From contig KV748180.1 of the NCBI GenBank assembly GCA_001692895.1, positions 1,544,195-1,608,194 on the forward strand: 64,000 bases of DNA, given 5' to 3'. The position numbers were made by a program, and so were the translations under genes. Positions 26,600 through 38,935 of the stretch are shown here, one piece after another. Numbering within the stretch: position 1 is the stretch's first letter; each line of letters opens with the position of its first letter. The notes beneath the pieces were generated by a model. That model had not been told where the DNA came from, did not search any database, and worked only from the letters and a program-made list of their open reading frames with translations. This stretch comes from Cenococcum geophilum 1.58 (taxonomy: Eukaryota > Ascomycota > Dothideomycetes > Gloniales > Gloniaceae).

Positions 26600-27190
26600 C
26601 GATCACTATGGCCTTCTCCTAGCATCTAAGCCCTTATTAAACTTGCCTATAGAATTCCGGGTTACTAATATCTTACTTAAGATTGGCATTGTAGTAATCC
26701 TGGCGCGGATTTAGAACCGTAATTAGGAGTAAGCTAAGGCGCTTCATTATATCATTTTGCTATTTAGGCGCTTTCCCTATTTCTATACTACTAGTAAGAA
26801 AGACAGATCCGCCAGTAAGAGGAGCTATATTTAATAGTTAGTAGATAGAAAAGCCTAGGTATATATCCTGCGTAATAGGCTCTATAGTAATTAGGGTTAT
26901 AGCCGAAGACTTAATAGTAATCTTAGTAGGACTTATAATGGTTAGGATAATAGGTATAGAGTTAGCAAAAAGTTTAGCAGGAGTTAAAACAACTAAAGCT
27001 ATAGCTATAGATTTAGCTAAGATATTAGTTAGGGTTATAGCTAGAGACTTAGTAATAATCCTAGTAGGACTTATAATAGTTAGGATAGTAGGTATATAGT
27101 TAACGAAAAGTTTGGCAGAAGTTAAGACAACTAGGGCTATAGCTATAGATTTAGCCGAGATGTTAATTAGATTTATAGCGATAAACTAAA
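26600..27190 (+). pseudogene. Relic with 46-residue tandem repeat
   Basis: A plus-strand frame reads protein-like from about 26600 through a 138-base tandem repeat. The repeat unit starts at 26891 and 27029, with the beginning of a third at 27167. The unit encodes ILVGLI, VRI, KSLAGVKTTKAIAIDLAK or close variants. The repeated segment is rich in Ile, Val, Ala and Lys and alternates hydrophobic and polar residues. No family is recognised. Confidence 0.45.
26891..27185 (+). repeat. Tandem repeat, two 138-base units plus a partial third
   Basis: Unit starts are exactly 138 bases apart, each beginning TT(A)GGGTTATAG. Units share AGTAGGACTTATAAT and CTATAGCTATAGATTTAGC. Differences are mostly transitions and the length keeps phase (46 codons). 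Confidence 0.85.
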
Positions 27191-30155
27191 AACGTAGGAA
27201 TAGATTGACTTAAATACGGAATAAAAGCCTTACCTATTAGTCCTATATAAAGAAGATAGTAGGTAATTTTATATTTTCTAGGTAGGTACTATTATTGTTT
27301 TATAGTCTTCTCCTTTATAAAAACATATACTCCTACCTTGTAATAGAGGGCTTAGAGTCCTAAATCTGCCTTAAAAGAGTAAGCCTTAAAACAAAGGGCC
27401 TATAAGCCCTATAGATCTCTTTTATATATTTAAAAAAGCTATACAGATCTAAATACTACTATAGCCCTATATGCGTGGACCTAGTATTGACCTATTTAAT
27501 CCATTATCTATCTAATCCACCTAATCCACCTAACCTACCCGATTTACGTTAACTGCCTTATCCGTATTATTCCTATATACCTACTAATGTCTCCCTATAC
27601 CCCGTTTTGGCCTATATTAAAAGTTCTTATAATCTAAACGTATTTCCCTGCGTAATAGTTAGTCCGTACGGTAAAGGCTTTAAGTTAATAAGCTAGGGAA
27701 AATGTAAGTAATAGCGTATATCCTCAGCCCCTTTAGGCGTAGCCAGCCTCGCCCTATATAATAGCTGCCTTTCTATATATCACTAGCGAACCTCCTTATA
27801 ATTAATATAGTTATTATCGTTTCTTAGATTAGTCTCTTTAATACTAACATCCTATTATAATATAAATTCCTATATTATTCTAGTGGAGTAATTAATTACT
27901 TAGTAACAAAGGTGTTAATTTAAACTTGTATAGTAAGCCACTATAAATTTATCGCAGTTCTTAGGAGTGCTAAAATAGGCAAGAACGAGACGGCCGTGGA
28001 ACTTACGCGGGAGGGTTAGGAGACAAAGAGGTGTGGTAACTAAGCAAGGCATAAAAGGGGGTCTGTTTGGTCTTTACTTAGCAGGCTAAGGCTAAATTAG
28101 GCAGGCTAGATAGAGGCCCACTTTAATCAGTTACTAGTAGAGTTTCTAAAAGAGCGGGAAAGCTTAAGCCTTCTTAGCACCTAGATAGAGGTTATAAGTA
28201 TAAACAAATACCAGCTTTTCCTAAGACATACTAAGAAGAATAAATTTTCTAAATTTACCAATTAGTATATATGTTCTCATCGCTAATCAGCTAGATACTC
28301 TTAATATATTTATTATAACAAGGACTTATTTATTTTATCGACATCTATTTTAAAAAGATATCGATTTATAGAATATTAACGCTTCTTATATTTGTTAACA
28401 TATACGCCTTACTATACTAGCCCGTTTAGTTAAGCCTAAAAGGGCAAGCGTAAGTGCCGCCGCTACTACGGGACGTTATCTTATAGGGAAAGAGGTCCGT
28501 CCCTACTTACTAATTATAAGCTTTTATAGGAAGCTCTCTAATGCTTATATAGAAAGTAGATAGTTTTTATATAAATTGCTACCTTAACAAAGGTGAAAAA
28601 TAGCGGGACTGGTTTAGGTGTGGGACTCCGACCTACGGTTTTAAAGTTTTTAGATATTATACTTGTCTATTATTATATAAGCGCGATATCTACGGCAAGT
28701 ATAGTAGCAAGAGGAACGATAGGCTCTGCGCCTATAATACCCTTTATAAGTTATATTTAAGAGAACCTTAGGAATTTTTAGGATGGGTTAAGGACAGTAG
28801 ATATTAGAATTAAGCGAGAGATACTAACTAAGCTCTAGACATATTGCGAGGACGAAGTCCGTATATAATCTATATAGACATCAACCGCATCTACTACATC
28901 ACAAATCAATTAATATTCATCGTCTGCGTCATCTCTATTATCAATTAAATCCTTAAAATAGCTCCGCTATAACCTTATAACCTTGTAATTCTAATAATAG
29001 AGGAAGTCTTTAATTAATTAAGCTTACTAACAAGCTTATAGCCTACTGTAATTTATTATCTTTTAATGTTGTTATTATAAGAGCAACCGCGTTAGGTAAA
29101 ATAAAAACTATATAAAGAGTATTTTCCTTTTCTTAAAGTAGTAGACTAAAGTAACTAGTGAAATTATTTTGCGCGATAGTAGTATTTTACTACACTACGG
29201 GAGTATTGCCACCATTAGTGGACTATAGTCATCCCCTAGCTAATAATTCTTAGTTAGCAATCAATTATTAAGTATATATAATGGGTAAGATATAAGTTGC
29301 TGCTGCCCTAACTTCCTTAATTTAAAGTTCTAATTGCCTTAATAAGATAGCCAGATAAGAAACAGCATAATATAAAAATATCTACTATCTAAATATCTAG
29401 ATCTACTAAATGCCACCTATTATACTCTATACTATCACAATCAGCTATTATAATCTGCTCCGATTTTAGGTGGGCCAAAAAACTCCAACTAAGATTTCTT
29501 AGCTTTGCGTTAGTTATCTATATAACGCTCTATTATATAGCGAAGATTAATACAAAGCTTATTATAGTACTTAAGAGAATCTCCGGTTTATAAAGCATCT
29601 TAATAGTAAGCAACTTATAACTATTAACAAATGTTACCAACTTTAAGGTGGAATTGTTAAGCGTACTTAAAGCAATCCCAATAGAACTAAATTTCCACCT
29701 ATAAATAGCCGTTGTCTCTTATAAGTCGGACTCTATCATCTAGCGGAGAGCTACTTTTGCCCGTTTATAGGCGTTAAATAGTAGCTTCAAGCGCTATAGA
29801 GGTCCCTTTGCGAAGCCTAATCTTATAATCTAAAAGGGTAACCTCCAGAGGCTTATTAGCACGCTATTTCACCTATAAAGCCTATTTATCCCTTCTCCCA
29901 AATCTATTAGGAGCAGATATAATTTACGATTTTAAAAAGATTTAGGCCGCTACTAAACTTTTTAAACGGGTCCTAGCTAATATACTAGTAATTAAAACAA
30001 CCTCAAATATTAGTAGTGAGGCTATAACCTAATAGCCTACGTAAATAGTATGGTTAAGGAGACTTTAATATTCTATAAGCCTGGTACTGCAATATATATA
30101 TATATAGGATAAGTATTAGTAAATATATCGAGTATTAATACGTTTTCGCACCTTA
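27191..30155. other. Unassigned; minisatellite at 27480-27550 and milder island at 28000-28180
   Basis: At 27480-27550 there is a decayed run of TAATCCACCTAACC-type words like those at 34000, 39100 and 56400. At 28000-28180 the sequence keeps more TG and GG words (for example GGCCGTGG and GAGGTGTGGT), which suggests weaker RIP. A plus-strand protein-like stretch around 29600-29980 is too weak to call. Nothing else is supported. Confidence 0.4.
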
Positions 30156-31370
30156 ATGGCTCCAACGCAACTACGGCCGGTAACTCTATTCCCGAGGAAT
30201 ACTAACAATGGTAGGCATAGTCGGATTAGTACTAAACCTAATAACTCCCCACCAAATATACCTAGTAGCGATAAGCCTGCCTCAAAGGAAAGTAAAGTAA
30301 AGAAAGTAGCTTATTAGAAGTTCCTACGGCCTTTTAATCTTCCTAAAGCTTCTTAAATATTACCCTTTAATAAATTAAACGCGCAGCCTATAAAAGAAGA
30401 GCTATAGCGACTTATATATAGACTAAACGACCCTAATAAACACTACTACCCCTTTTAGAAGCGAGAATTAGGGGGATAGGCTATTATATCTTACGGTAAG
30501 AGTTTAAACTATAAACTTATTATAATAAAGAAACACGCGTTAAAACCTACCGATAGTTACATATATCGTTTAAAAGAGTTCTCTTATAGTAATATCGTAA
30601 AGCTATATAAAGTCTTTTATATTAAGGTTCTTTATTCAGCATCTATAAGTACGATTATTTTAAAGTAACATTATTAGAGGTTAACTCTATCCCTATAATG
30701 CTTGAAGAGCATTATATAGCGGTAATATATCATAAAGTAAGCTAGCCGGTTATAACTATACGCATAACACTAACTATATATAAGGTTCTTAAGGGTATAT
30801 ATTATTTACAGCGGGTCCTTTAAATTATCTACGGCCACCTTAATACCAATAATATTATACTCTTAGTTACAGAAAATATCAGAATTAGTAAAACACTTAA
30901 CCTATTTATAAGAGATAGGAATACTAATAGCTCTTACTAGCAAATATTGCTGAAAGTATAATAATAGAGGAAAATAAGGCGTCTATAACAGACACCCAAA
31001 ATACATAAGCGTTGGGTCGCCTCGTAATACGATTAATAGAGACTAATACGAGCATCCAGAATCTAGGGACGTTAGTTCTTCGACGTCTAAAAGTATAGTC
31101 TCCTAAGGCGTGGAGTTTCTTAAAGAATATAGAATTTATAACTTCAGAGAAGCTTCTAAAAGTAGGTTATATTACTTCCTAGTTTAAATACATTGCTTAT
31201 ATAAATTATAGTCGCGCTTTTTAAAAAATTCAACTAGTTCCTAATATCTTTATCCTTATATTTATACGGCGATAATAGCAAAAGAAAGACCCTAGGGATT
31301 ATGTAATGAAATTAATACAACAGATTAACTATGCTACTTCCTATTAATACTAATCTAGTAGTTAAGCTTC
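30156..31370 (+). pseudogene. Ser/Thr protein kinase (PAK-like) relic
   Basis: Starts at ATG 30156 (MAPTQLRPVTLFPRN) with a Ser/Pro/Lys-rich N-terminal region of about 100 codons. The kinase fold follows: a glycine-rich loop remnant (GGQAIISYGKS), the VxxK-type strand LIIIKKH, a helix-C/strand-4 region KEFSYSNIVKLYKVFY, the helix before the catalytic loop (LKGIYYLQRVL), then YGHLNTNNIILLV at the place of the HxDLKxxN loop and ENIRISK for the following strand. Further on, LGRLVIRLIE and AWSFLKN resemble the C-lobe. The catalytic-loop Asp is not seen, and this pattern is typical of the degenerate PAK-like kinases that are common in Pezizomycotina. Three reading phases are used in turn, so there are indels or introns, as well as TAA/TAG stops. 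It lies inside the inverted arms at 26100 and 34030. Confidence 0.72.
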
Positions 31371-31379
31371 TTAGGGGCT

Positions 31380-33560
31380 CTTTAAGTCCGTTTCTTCCTA
31401 TTTTTTACATCGCTCTTATCTAATATACTACTATTAATAATCCCTCTAAGGCCCGCATTCTCCTCTCTTTCTTTCTCTAGCTAAAGTTCGGTGTACTTAA
31501 GCGCATCCTAGCTATCCCAGACTTGCCATTATAAATTATTATTCTTATCTAGTGCTCAGAGCATCTGCTTCTAAAATAAGGCTTCTTAATCCTCTAATTC
31601 TATAATTTTATCTAAAGCGTCAAGTTTCCTATTTATTACTATAATCTAATATATTAGGTCGGCGGTTATTAGAGTCGAGTTATAGACTATATATTAGTCT
31701 CCCTTTAGTATCGCAATCTCCCCACATAAAGCATCCACCATCTTTTTAGCCTCTTGTGCTACATTATAAGCGCACTCTAAGCATTTTTCTACTTTATCTA
31801 CTTTTTTTTTTTTAAATTATAGTTCTTCTCTACTCCCTTAATGCTCTAGCCGCTCTTATATAAGCTCCTCTTTACACTTAAAGAGAGCGTTCTGACATTC
31901 CCTATACGAAATTATAGCGTTCTTAGCTGACGTAGTGGCATATATAAGGCGTTAATTAAGATCTCTTATACGTAGCTTAAGGCTTCGTAAGTAATCGTTT
32001 GCCGCATAAACATTCCCGTAAAATTCCTTTAGGAAATCCCAATGTGTTTATTTATTACATAATTAGTAGCGGATATACGGTATCTTAGTCTTAATTAGTA
32101 GATAATATAGGAAATAGTAGATTCTATATTCTCCTTACCGGTCCTAGGGTAGAGTTAGTTACTATTAAGTTTTTCTTTCTACTAGAAGATAGTGAGGTAT
32201 ATTAGATTAAGTTTTATAGAGTAAAGCCACCGCCCCTTTTTATACGTTGCTCGCAATATATAAGGAGCTTAATACTCTTAGGGTACGCTACGTTCGTAGA
32301 GCTGTAAGGTTTATAACCGTTATCTAATTACCTAGTTTAACCTTATAAGTAATATAATGTTAATAATTAATTACTAGGGACTATTAAGCCAATATATTTA
32401 TATAAGGGTTTATTACAGCCTAGCTTATCGCCTATAATATACTTAATAACTAGGATATTAAGAATAGTAAACCGCAATCACTAGTTCTGGAAGCCCTGTA
32501 GCTATCTATTAGAATTACTATAACGCTCTAATCCCTCTCATTTTCGGAATCGAACTAATTTATTTAAGGATAAAGATAACTACGGATACACCTAAGGAGG
32601 TTTTAAAATCGCTATATGTATATAATAGTGCATATAGCGGCAGCGCCTTTATTAAGGTTGTCTCGAAATCTTAAATTAAATAGTAATAAGTAGGGTATAA
32701 TCACTTAAAGCGTAGTTAAGGAAGATTTAACTTCAACACACTTATAGGAAGTGTTTAAAGAGTTTCTTTAAATCTAAGGGAGATGGTTTAAAAGCTAATT
32801 TGGAGTTAATATTAATTTATCTACAATAACTATCTATATATATCCCGTTATGTAACCTTACCCAAATTAAGGGAGTCTGCTCTACCCCGCTACCAATATT
32901 AATACTTATTTTACCTTTAATAAATTAAAGGTTATAAAACTCCTAATTATAGCTAATTGCCTAACTTAATAAAGTATTGCGAATATGCGTTAAACTAACC
33001 CTTAACCTCTTCTTTAATAGTTCTATTAGCACTCTAAAGCAATATAGCGTTAGTCTATAGCTAGGGAATTTATAGCTTATATAAGTTAACACCAAATTTT
33101 TAGTATAGAATTTGTGCTATAACTTATAATATAGGTCTGGAATTCCTACCCATTTACTATAGTAGGAGGATATTAAAAGTACGGGCTATATAGATGGCTT
33201 ACAGCAAATTGTCTAGGAGGTACCGCCTTAGTAAAAATAGGGGTATTTGCTTCGGGCCTCCCGTTATTAGCAATCCTCTTTATTCTCGCCTAATTCTTAA
33301 CCTCTCTCCTCTTTAAGGCTTTATACTTATTGGTTAAGGCATCCTCTATTCTATATTGCCGAATATTTTAGACCCTATTATTATAGGCCTCTATTATCTA
33401 GCCTTATAGTTTGTTATTATATTCAGCCCTTAGATCTAAAAAAAGCTTTTCCTCCTTAGGGTAGTACGCCTTCCTACTAGATAATATATCTAAAATACGG
33501 AGGTATAACTAGCGTAAAGAGGATAGGCTGGTAAGATCGGAAGATTAACAAATAAAAGAG
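31380..33560 (-). pseudogene. Coiled-coil protein relic, unidentified
   Basis: Read on the minus strand, the segment gives a protein-like frame with Glu/Lys/Leu heptads: near the 5' end KLFLDLRAEYNNK and RIEDALTNKYKALKRREVKN (about 33480-33280), a central hydrophobic part (SVIVILIDSYRAS, about 32530), and a C-terminal coiled coil with AYNVAQEAKKMVDALCGE (about 31780) and RRECGP near 31450. Stops are TAA/TAG. I treated it as one gene because neighbouring parts join without an obvious break, but the phase was not checked at every point. It is convergent with the kinase relic, their ends lying close together near 31375. No domain family is recognised. Confidence 0.45.
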
Positions 33561-33799
33561 CTATAAAGTAGTAAAGCTAGGAGTAATAAGTGGTAACTAA
33601 TATAAGAGCTATATAGCTGGCCTACTTTATTCCTTTATAAGAACGTTTAGCATATTAGGGAAAGCTACCTCTTAAATCTAGTACGCTTTAGATTTCCCTA
33701 TATAGTATATTATAGGTACCTTAAGGTAGGTATCCGACTTAGATTATATAGGCTATCTCGATTTATAAAACGTACTTAAACGCTAAATTAAGTTAGATG

Positions 33800-34030
33800 G
33801 AGTGAAAGAGGTAAAATCTATTATACTATCCATTTCCGTCACTAATTACCGTTATAACGCCTTTACCTAGTATATAACTTCATCTACCCACTATACTGCT
33901 TAATCCACCCAGCATAAATATTTACCTACTTAGTATAAATATTCACTTACCTAGTATAAATATTCACTTACTTAGTATATCTACCCACCTAGCATATCTA
34001 CCTACCTAACACATCCACCCACCTAGCATT
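33800..34030 (+). repeat. Right inverted arm with decayed minisatellite
   Basis: The segment AGGTAAAATCTATT...CGTCACTAATTACCGTTATA is an approximate reverse complement of 26220-26280. It leads into repeated words such as CTAGTATAAATATTCACTTAC (units of about 17-22 bases) ending near 34028. Confidence 0.55.
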
Positions 34031-34230
34031 ATTATTCGGTATTTAATAACACCGCCGCTCTTTACCCTCTTTGTAGGGAACTCCGCTTTTATATACAATA
34101 GTAATTTATTACTGCTGCTTACAGGGGTTTATATATCTCCGTTTAGAACAGAGCGAATTACGCATATAACTAGCTACGAAAGATATCAGTTAGGGATATT
34201 ATATATAAGTAGGTCCAGAGGGGTAATATA

Positions 34231-35000
34231 TTATCAATTTTAGTAATATAAAAGCGTTTCTACTGCTCTTAAAGTAATAGAGAGTATAAACAACAACATC
34301 TTTTTTAAAGATTGGGACGCTCTTTTTCTAAAGATCCCGAAACTTGGAACGACACAGAAGCCTAAATTAAAGCCCCTAGAGAATTTACCTGTATATATTG
34401 CGAATATATAGTAGGAAGAGAGCAATCTAGAAACATAGCTTGAAGGCTTAGGCAGATATCCTATTATACTAGATCAGTGCTATAGCACAGTTAATAAGGA
34501 CGGGGGGCTTTAATAGAATAAGCCTAACTTATTAGATATTAATAGCACTAATGACTTGCTAATACAGACGTAGGTTATATAGCCTATAGATAAATCGCTA
34601 GCAGTTTTACAAGACGTCCCTATTTAGCTAAAAGGCTTATAAAAGTAAGTAAAGCAACTTCGGCTTTCTATTATAGACAAGTTAGAGCAAATTAAAAGGT
34701 ATATAGTAGAAACTAAAGAATATATCAACAAGCTCCTACCCTAGATACTTAAGGTTCACGCCGCGATATCAAACATTACCGACTAAATTAGTGAAGCTAG
34801 TTCTGGCAGGTTCACGTAGGGTAATTAGTAGGTTATCCGTTATACGCATCTTAGAGACGTTTAAGTAGCTAACCCTAGGGCGGGTAGCAACTTCTAATTC
34901 GTATATAAAGGTTAGGCTGGGTAGCTTAAAGTTTAATTTTATCTTTATTATCTTTACTACCACTATACCAGGCAAAAAGTGGCCGAAATTAGAAGAAATT
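34231..35000 (+). pseudogene. Unidentified helical protein relic
   Basis: A plus-strand frame reads ESINNNIFFKDWDALFLKIP, KPLENLPVYIANI and KLEQIKRYIVETKEYINKLL with only TAA/TAG interruptions. It has a predicted-helix character and may extend to about 35500. Two minus-strand open stretches at 34240-34425 and 34769-34975 lie opposite this frame and are probably its shadows. The family is unknown. Confidence 0.4.
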
Positions 35001-36129
35001 ATTATTCTATATTAAGCTTTAAGGGGCATAAGCCATATAAGATATATTAAAATCCTTAAGGATAGCTAAGGGAGAGACCGTACTATTATAGCTATACGAT
35101 ATAAATTACTACAACTCTAAGAGGACAATCTACTTCTCTATAACTCGCAAACGAAATTATAGAACACTTAAGAGGTAAATAAGTAGATAGCTTTATAAAG
35201 CCTTTCCGAAGATAAGCTTAAAGTTAGACGCGCGGAATATGCCATTTAAGTATAGATCTTTACGGGTGGCACGTACAGCAAATTTCTTAAACATTATAAC
35301 TTAGTAAGACGTCAATCTCTAGGCGGATTATAGCCCCGACGTTTTCCAACTCTATTTTTACCTATACCTCTATATTTTCTACTTATCCTAAATATACAAC
35401 TAAGGAGAAATTACATACATAGGGGCGCCTCTAATTTCCTATCTAAAGGGAAGTAGCGGAGATAATAATAATGACTTAAAGAAGCGAATAAGTGTATAGA
35501 TCGTAACGCTACAAATATTAGGTGACCTTTTTTTCATATATATAATTAGGTAGGGAATATACACCCCTACCTAATTTATTATTTTAATTTCTTATCTATG
35601 ACTTATTTAGTATAGGATTTTTATATAGCCTATCGTTTCCACGCGCATTTAGCGCAGGGTATTTCGTAGAGCAAAAGGCGTAATGAGAAAGGCGTGGTAT
35701 AACCACAATTTTTACTAATTCTGTTAATCTTACCAAATTCTTAACTTTATTCCCAGATTCCCTAGACCACGTTTATAGGTTTTCCTACTTAGTAATATAA
35801 ATACTCTATACCCGTTAATATTTATTTTTAATAAAATGATAGAAATCTAATAAGTATAATAAAATCGCAAAACTAACGTCTTTAGGTTATTAATACTTCC
35901 GTCGCTTAAATATTTATTATACTAATAATATAAAAAGAACCCAGGAGATCTTTATATCCGCACTATACTTAAAGAATAAAAGACTATATTCGAACCCTTT
36001 TATTCCGTAAAGGTTTAACAAAAGATATTAAGCTATCTTCCTCTTAGTAGACATAAATTCTTAAGAGTAGGCTATAAAACGATTATAATAGACCTAGAAA
36101 CATTATAGAAGACGCTAAATAGAAACGCC
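35001..36129. other. No confident gene
   Basis: Possible extension of the preceding relic to about 35520. The remainder is AT-rich with short protein-like stretches (for example NIKRTQEIFISALYLKNKR near 35920-35990) that could not be tied to a longer frame. Confidence 0.35.
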
Positions 36130-37060
36130 ACCTTAAATAACTAAAAGTGGCAATACGCAATTTAAGAAAAACTAAGGATTGAAGAGACAATAACTATAGA
36201 GATATACTAGGCAAAGTCCTAGCCTAGTTATAAGGGTCTTGTCAGAGAGTAATAGGAGTTAAAGGAGTTAGGGAAGATAATAGTTAACAACTATAGCCTA
36301 CTAAAAGAAAGAAATTACATAAAGATATTAAAAGGGTTCTTTTATATAAGCTTATATAATACTAGTACAGATATTAAGTTGGTAAGAGCAGACTTATTTA
36401 AGTAGTATTAGTATAAAGGATTAAATAATACAGTTAACTGCTTCCTAACGGGAAATTGTATAAATAATAAATAAAATCTTATATTATACAGCCTTTAGAT
36501 TAATATAAATTAATCCCAGGTTATACTTTAAAGATAATCCTACTTTATTCCCCTGGGAAAACTAAACAAAATTAAAGAAGATTTAATTGGCAGAGATTTA
36601 TATTTCTAGTAGGTATCTTTCTTAAAACTAAAGCAAAGCGTAAGTTAGCTATACTAGAGGCTATATTCTTTCTTAGTAACTATTAACTTACTAATTTAAT
36701 GGCTACCTAGGTCCCTTAGCTGTGGCTTAGAGTACTTATTTTTACTAAACATTATTATTAATAGCGAAATCCCTTATTCTATTATTGATTTTATACTTCC
36801 GAATTCTCCATAGCCAATACGCCATCGGAGTTTACCCGACCAACCCTTAAATTTATTCCTTCCACCTCTTTTATACAGGTACTCTCTTTTAAGAGCTATA
36901 TATATTAGTTTAGTTATAGATAACCATTATAATTAATCCCTTAAAATAAAGACCATTATTTACTTTTTACTCTACAATATTATATAAGTTTATAGCTCTT
37001 CGTCAGTAAAGTAAAAGAGCCCCCACCTATAAAGCATATCTAACTTTTTATTTTATAGAT
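36130..37060 (+). pseudogene. Unidentified protein relic
   Basis: One plus-strand frame reads KELGKIIVNNYSLLKERNYI, KILKGFFYISLYNTSTDIKL and NTVNCFLTGNCINN, and stays plausible to about 37060. Interruptions are TAA/TAG. It may belong with the 37505-37968 segment in another phase. The family is not recognised. Confidence 0.38.
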
Positions 37061-37504
37061 TATTTTTATCTTAAAAGTAAATAAGTAGGGCAATCTTATA
37101 GGGGATATAGGATATACGCGCAATTATAGTAAAGACTACTCTCTTTTATATATTTTAAACTAATAGGCTAATTCTAGAGTAGCTAGCATTTAAGAGTTTT
37201 ATACTATACTTAGTCTTAACTCTTTAGAATCCTTCTATAGTGTATTTTAAGAACAGCAGTGCTAGATAAAAGGGTATTTAAGACTTCAGGCTGCCCCTAG
37301 CTCTCCCATTAATGCTTACTACTAAGAGAACGGTATAATATCTACTCCAAAAGTATAGGATAGCATTATAGGCAATATGTACTAGTTTAGAAGTTACTAG
37401 CCTAAAAGTACGGACGGCAGTTCTAGTAGGCAGGACACTACCTCATGGAATGAGGTACAAACATAAAAAGTAAATTAAGGGAAACCAAACGTATTACTAA
37501 GAGG

Positions 37505-37968
37505 GAGAGGTAAGAATTCCTTCTTTTTATTAAATTACTTACTAAAAGCGCGGAGTGTTAAATATTAGCCTATTTAATAAAGGAACATATAGCAGCGATA
37601 GCAGTAACAGGCCTTGCTAGTGTTTATTTAGAATACCTTATAATGTTCAAGTTAGGAGCGTATACAGAGTATATTAGCTTTAGGATTTCTTAGGTTAATA
37701 TAGACCACATACTAACGCGGTTTAGGTAAGATTTATAGGCCTATTTAGTTTTAAGCTAACTTAAGCAGTTCTACACCTCCTATATAGATATTAACATTAT
37801 AGATAAATAGAAGTAGCACTTAGCTTATAAGTTAAGAGGCGTTAATAGTGGCTATATATAATACAGCAAATAGCTATTTTACTCTAGTCTAGGGCTATAA
37901 AATTTTTATAAAGACACTCTCAATTAACGTAACGTTTAATTATACTATACTTACTAGTCTATAGCATG
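37505..37968 (+). pseudogene. Unidentified protein relic ending at an ambiguous base
   Basis: A plus-strand frame of about 150 codons reads FIKLLTKSAEC, IAAIAVTGLASVYLEYL and FKLGAYTEYISF, with RIP-type stops. It runs up to an N at 37969. The sequence between 37060 and 37505 uses a different phase, so an intron or indel is likely if this is one gene with its upstream neighbour. Confidence 0.4.
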
Positions 37969-37969
37969 N
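37969..37969. other. Ambiguous base (N)
   Basis: The only N in the window, within the word GCATGNTAAAC. It marks an unresolved base in the assembly or consensus. Confidence 0.95.
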
Positions 37970-38206
37970 TAAACTCTACCTATTTACTATACACTACTTA
38001 ATTATCTCTAACGTGTTAAATACTAAGATATAAATATTCTATATCTACTAAATTTAATCTATATAATTTAAAGTAAGTATCTCTATCGTTAAGCACAGCC
38101 GTATAGGAGGTACATTAGCTGTAATCGTAATTTACTAAAACTAGGCTAGACGCTAATAACACTAAATCAATCCAGCTTGCCTTTAAGTTTCGTACTTAAG
38201 ATACCT

Positions 38207-38935
38207 CTAGCTTCCTTTAAACCTAAGGTATTTTAGCGGAACCCCTATCTTGCTTATCTCTCTAATAACTGCCTTATAAAAGCTAAACCGAATCTTAATA
38301 GGACTATTTATAAATAGGAACTCATCTATATATTCACCTTCCAGAGCTATAAATTCAATATTAAGTTCCAACACGTTGGCTTTTATAGCGTCAGAATTAA
38401 GTTCTAGAAGACAGTAGGCGGTAATCATTACTATAATTCTAAAAAGTAGAGATTTATTAAGAAAATCTAACACCATATCTCCGGAATCTAGGGGGAAAAA
38501 GGTATAGAATACGGTCACTAACAAACTTTTAACATTTTTGATATATTCCCCAAACCTAACTAAGGTCCTTAGTACATAGTCTCGTAGTCCTAAATAGGTA
38601 ATATCCTCCCTTATAAACTTGTAAATGTGTATAATATAGCCTATATAGTCATTATAGATATATCTTTCGCCTAGGTACAGTTTGCTATAAAAAATCCAGT
38701 TAAAGAAAGCAACTAAAAGGTATAAAGGGTAGTTCTTATAATTTAAGTCACTTATTTTAAGCTTTTTGGGGCTCCTAGTCAGCTTATTAAGAAAGCGATT
38801 ACTAATACTATATAAAAGCGTACACGGGGTATATAATTTTATATTATTATCGCCTACGCTATTAGTATAAATGGTAATAATATTAAAGTTATAGCTCTTA
38901 GTTGTAAGTAAGTCTTTCTTTATATTAAATTCCAT
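38207..38935 (-). CDS. BTB/POZ-like protein, the one long open gene
   Basis: An uninterrupted ORF of 242 codons from ATG (38933-38935) to TAG (38207-38209), where every other frame in the window closes within about 75 codons. The protein resembles a fungal BTB/POZ domain: strand FNIITIYTNS (residues 17-26), a ligand-like turn VGDNNIKLY, helix LLYSISNRFLNKL (40-52), strand KLKISDL (58-64), helix YLLVAFFNWIFYSKLYL (72-88), then IYKFIREDITYLGLRDYVLRTL near residue 105-125. BTB proteins of this kind usually act as dimerising adaptors, often for cullin-3 ligases, but no partner is visible here. The length of about 240 residues suits fungal single-BTB proteins. It has no glutamine and one tryptophan (position 80), so the codons that RIP would turn into stops are almost absent. 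Base composition is RIP-like, so it may be a survivor rather than an active gene. The neighbours are relics and give no functional context. Confidence 0.65.
   Translation of the reverse strand: MEFNIKKDLLTTKSYNFNIITIYTNSVGDNNIKLYTPCTLLYSISNRFLNKLTRSPKKLKISDLNYKNYPLYLLVAFFNWIFYSKLYLGERYIYNDYIGYIIHIYKFIREDITYLGLRDYVLRTLVRFGEYIKNVKSLLVTVFYTFFPLDSGDMVLDFLNKSLLFRIIVMITAYCLLELNSDAIKANVLELNIEFIALEGEYIDEFLFINSPIKIRFSFYKAVIREISKIGVPLKYLRFKGS

Noticed and set aside
26891-27040. TTAGGG words suggesting an interstitial telomere repeat.
   Set aside because: TTAGGG occurs only once per 138-base unit; there is no hexamer array.
34240-34975. Two minus-strand open stretches (34240-34425 and 34769-34975).
   Set aside because: They lie opposite a plus-strand frame with better protein character and are most likely its shadows.
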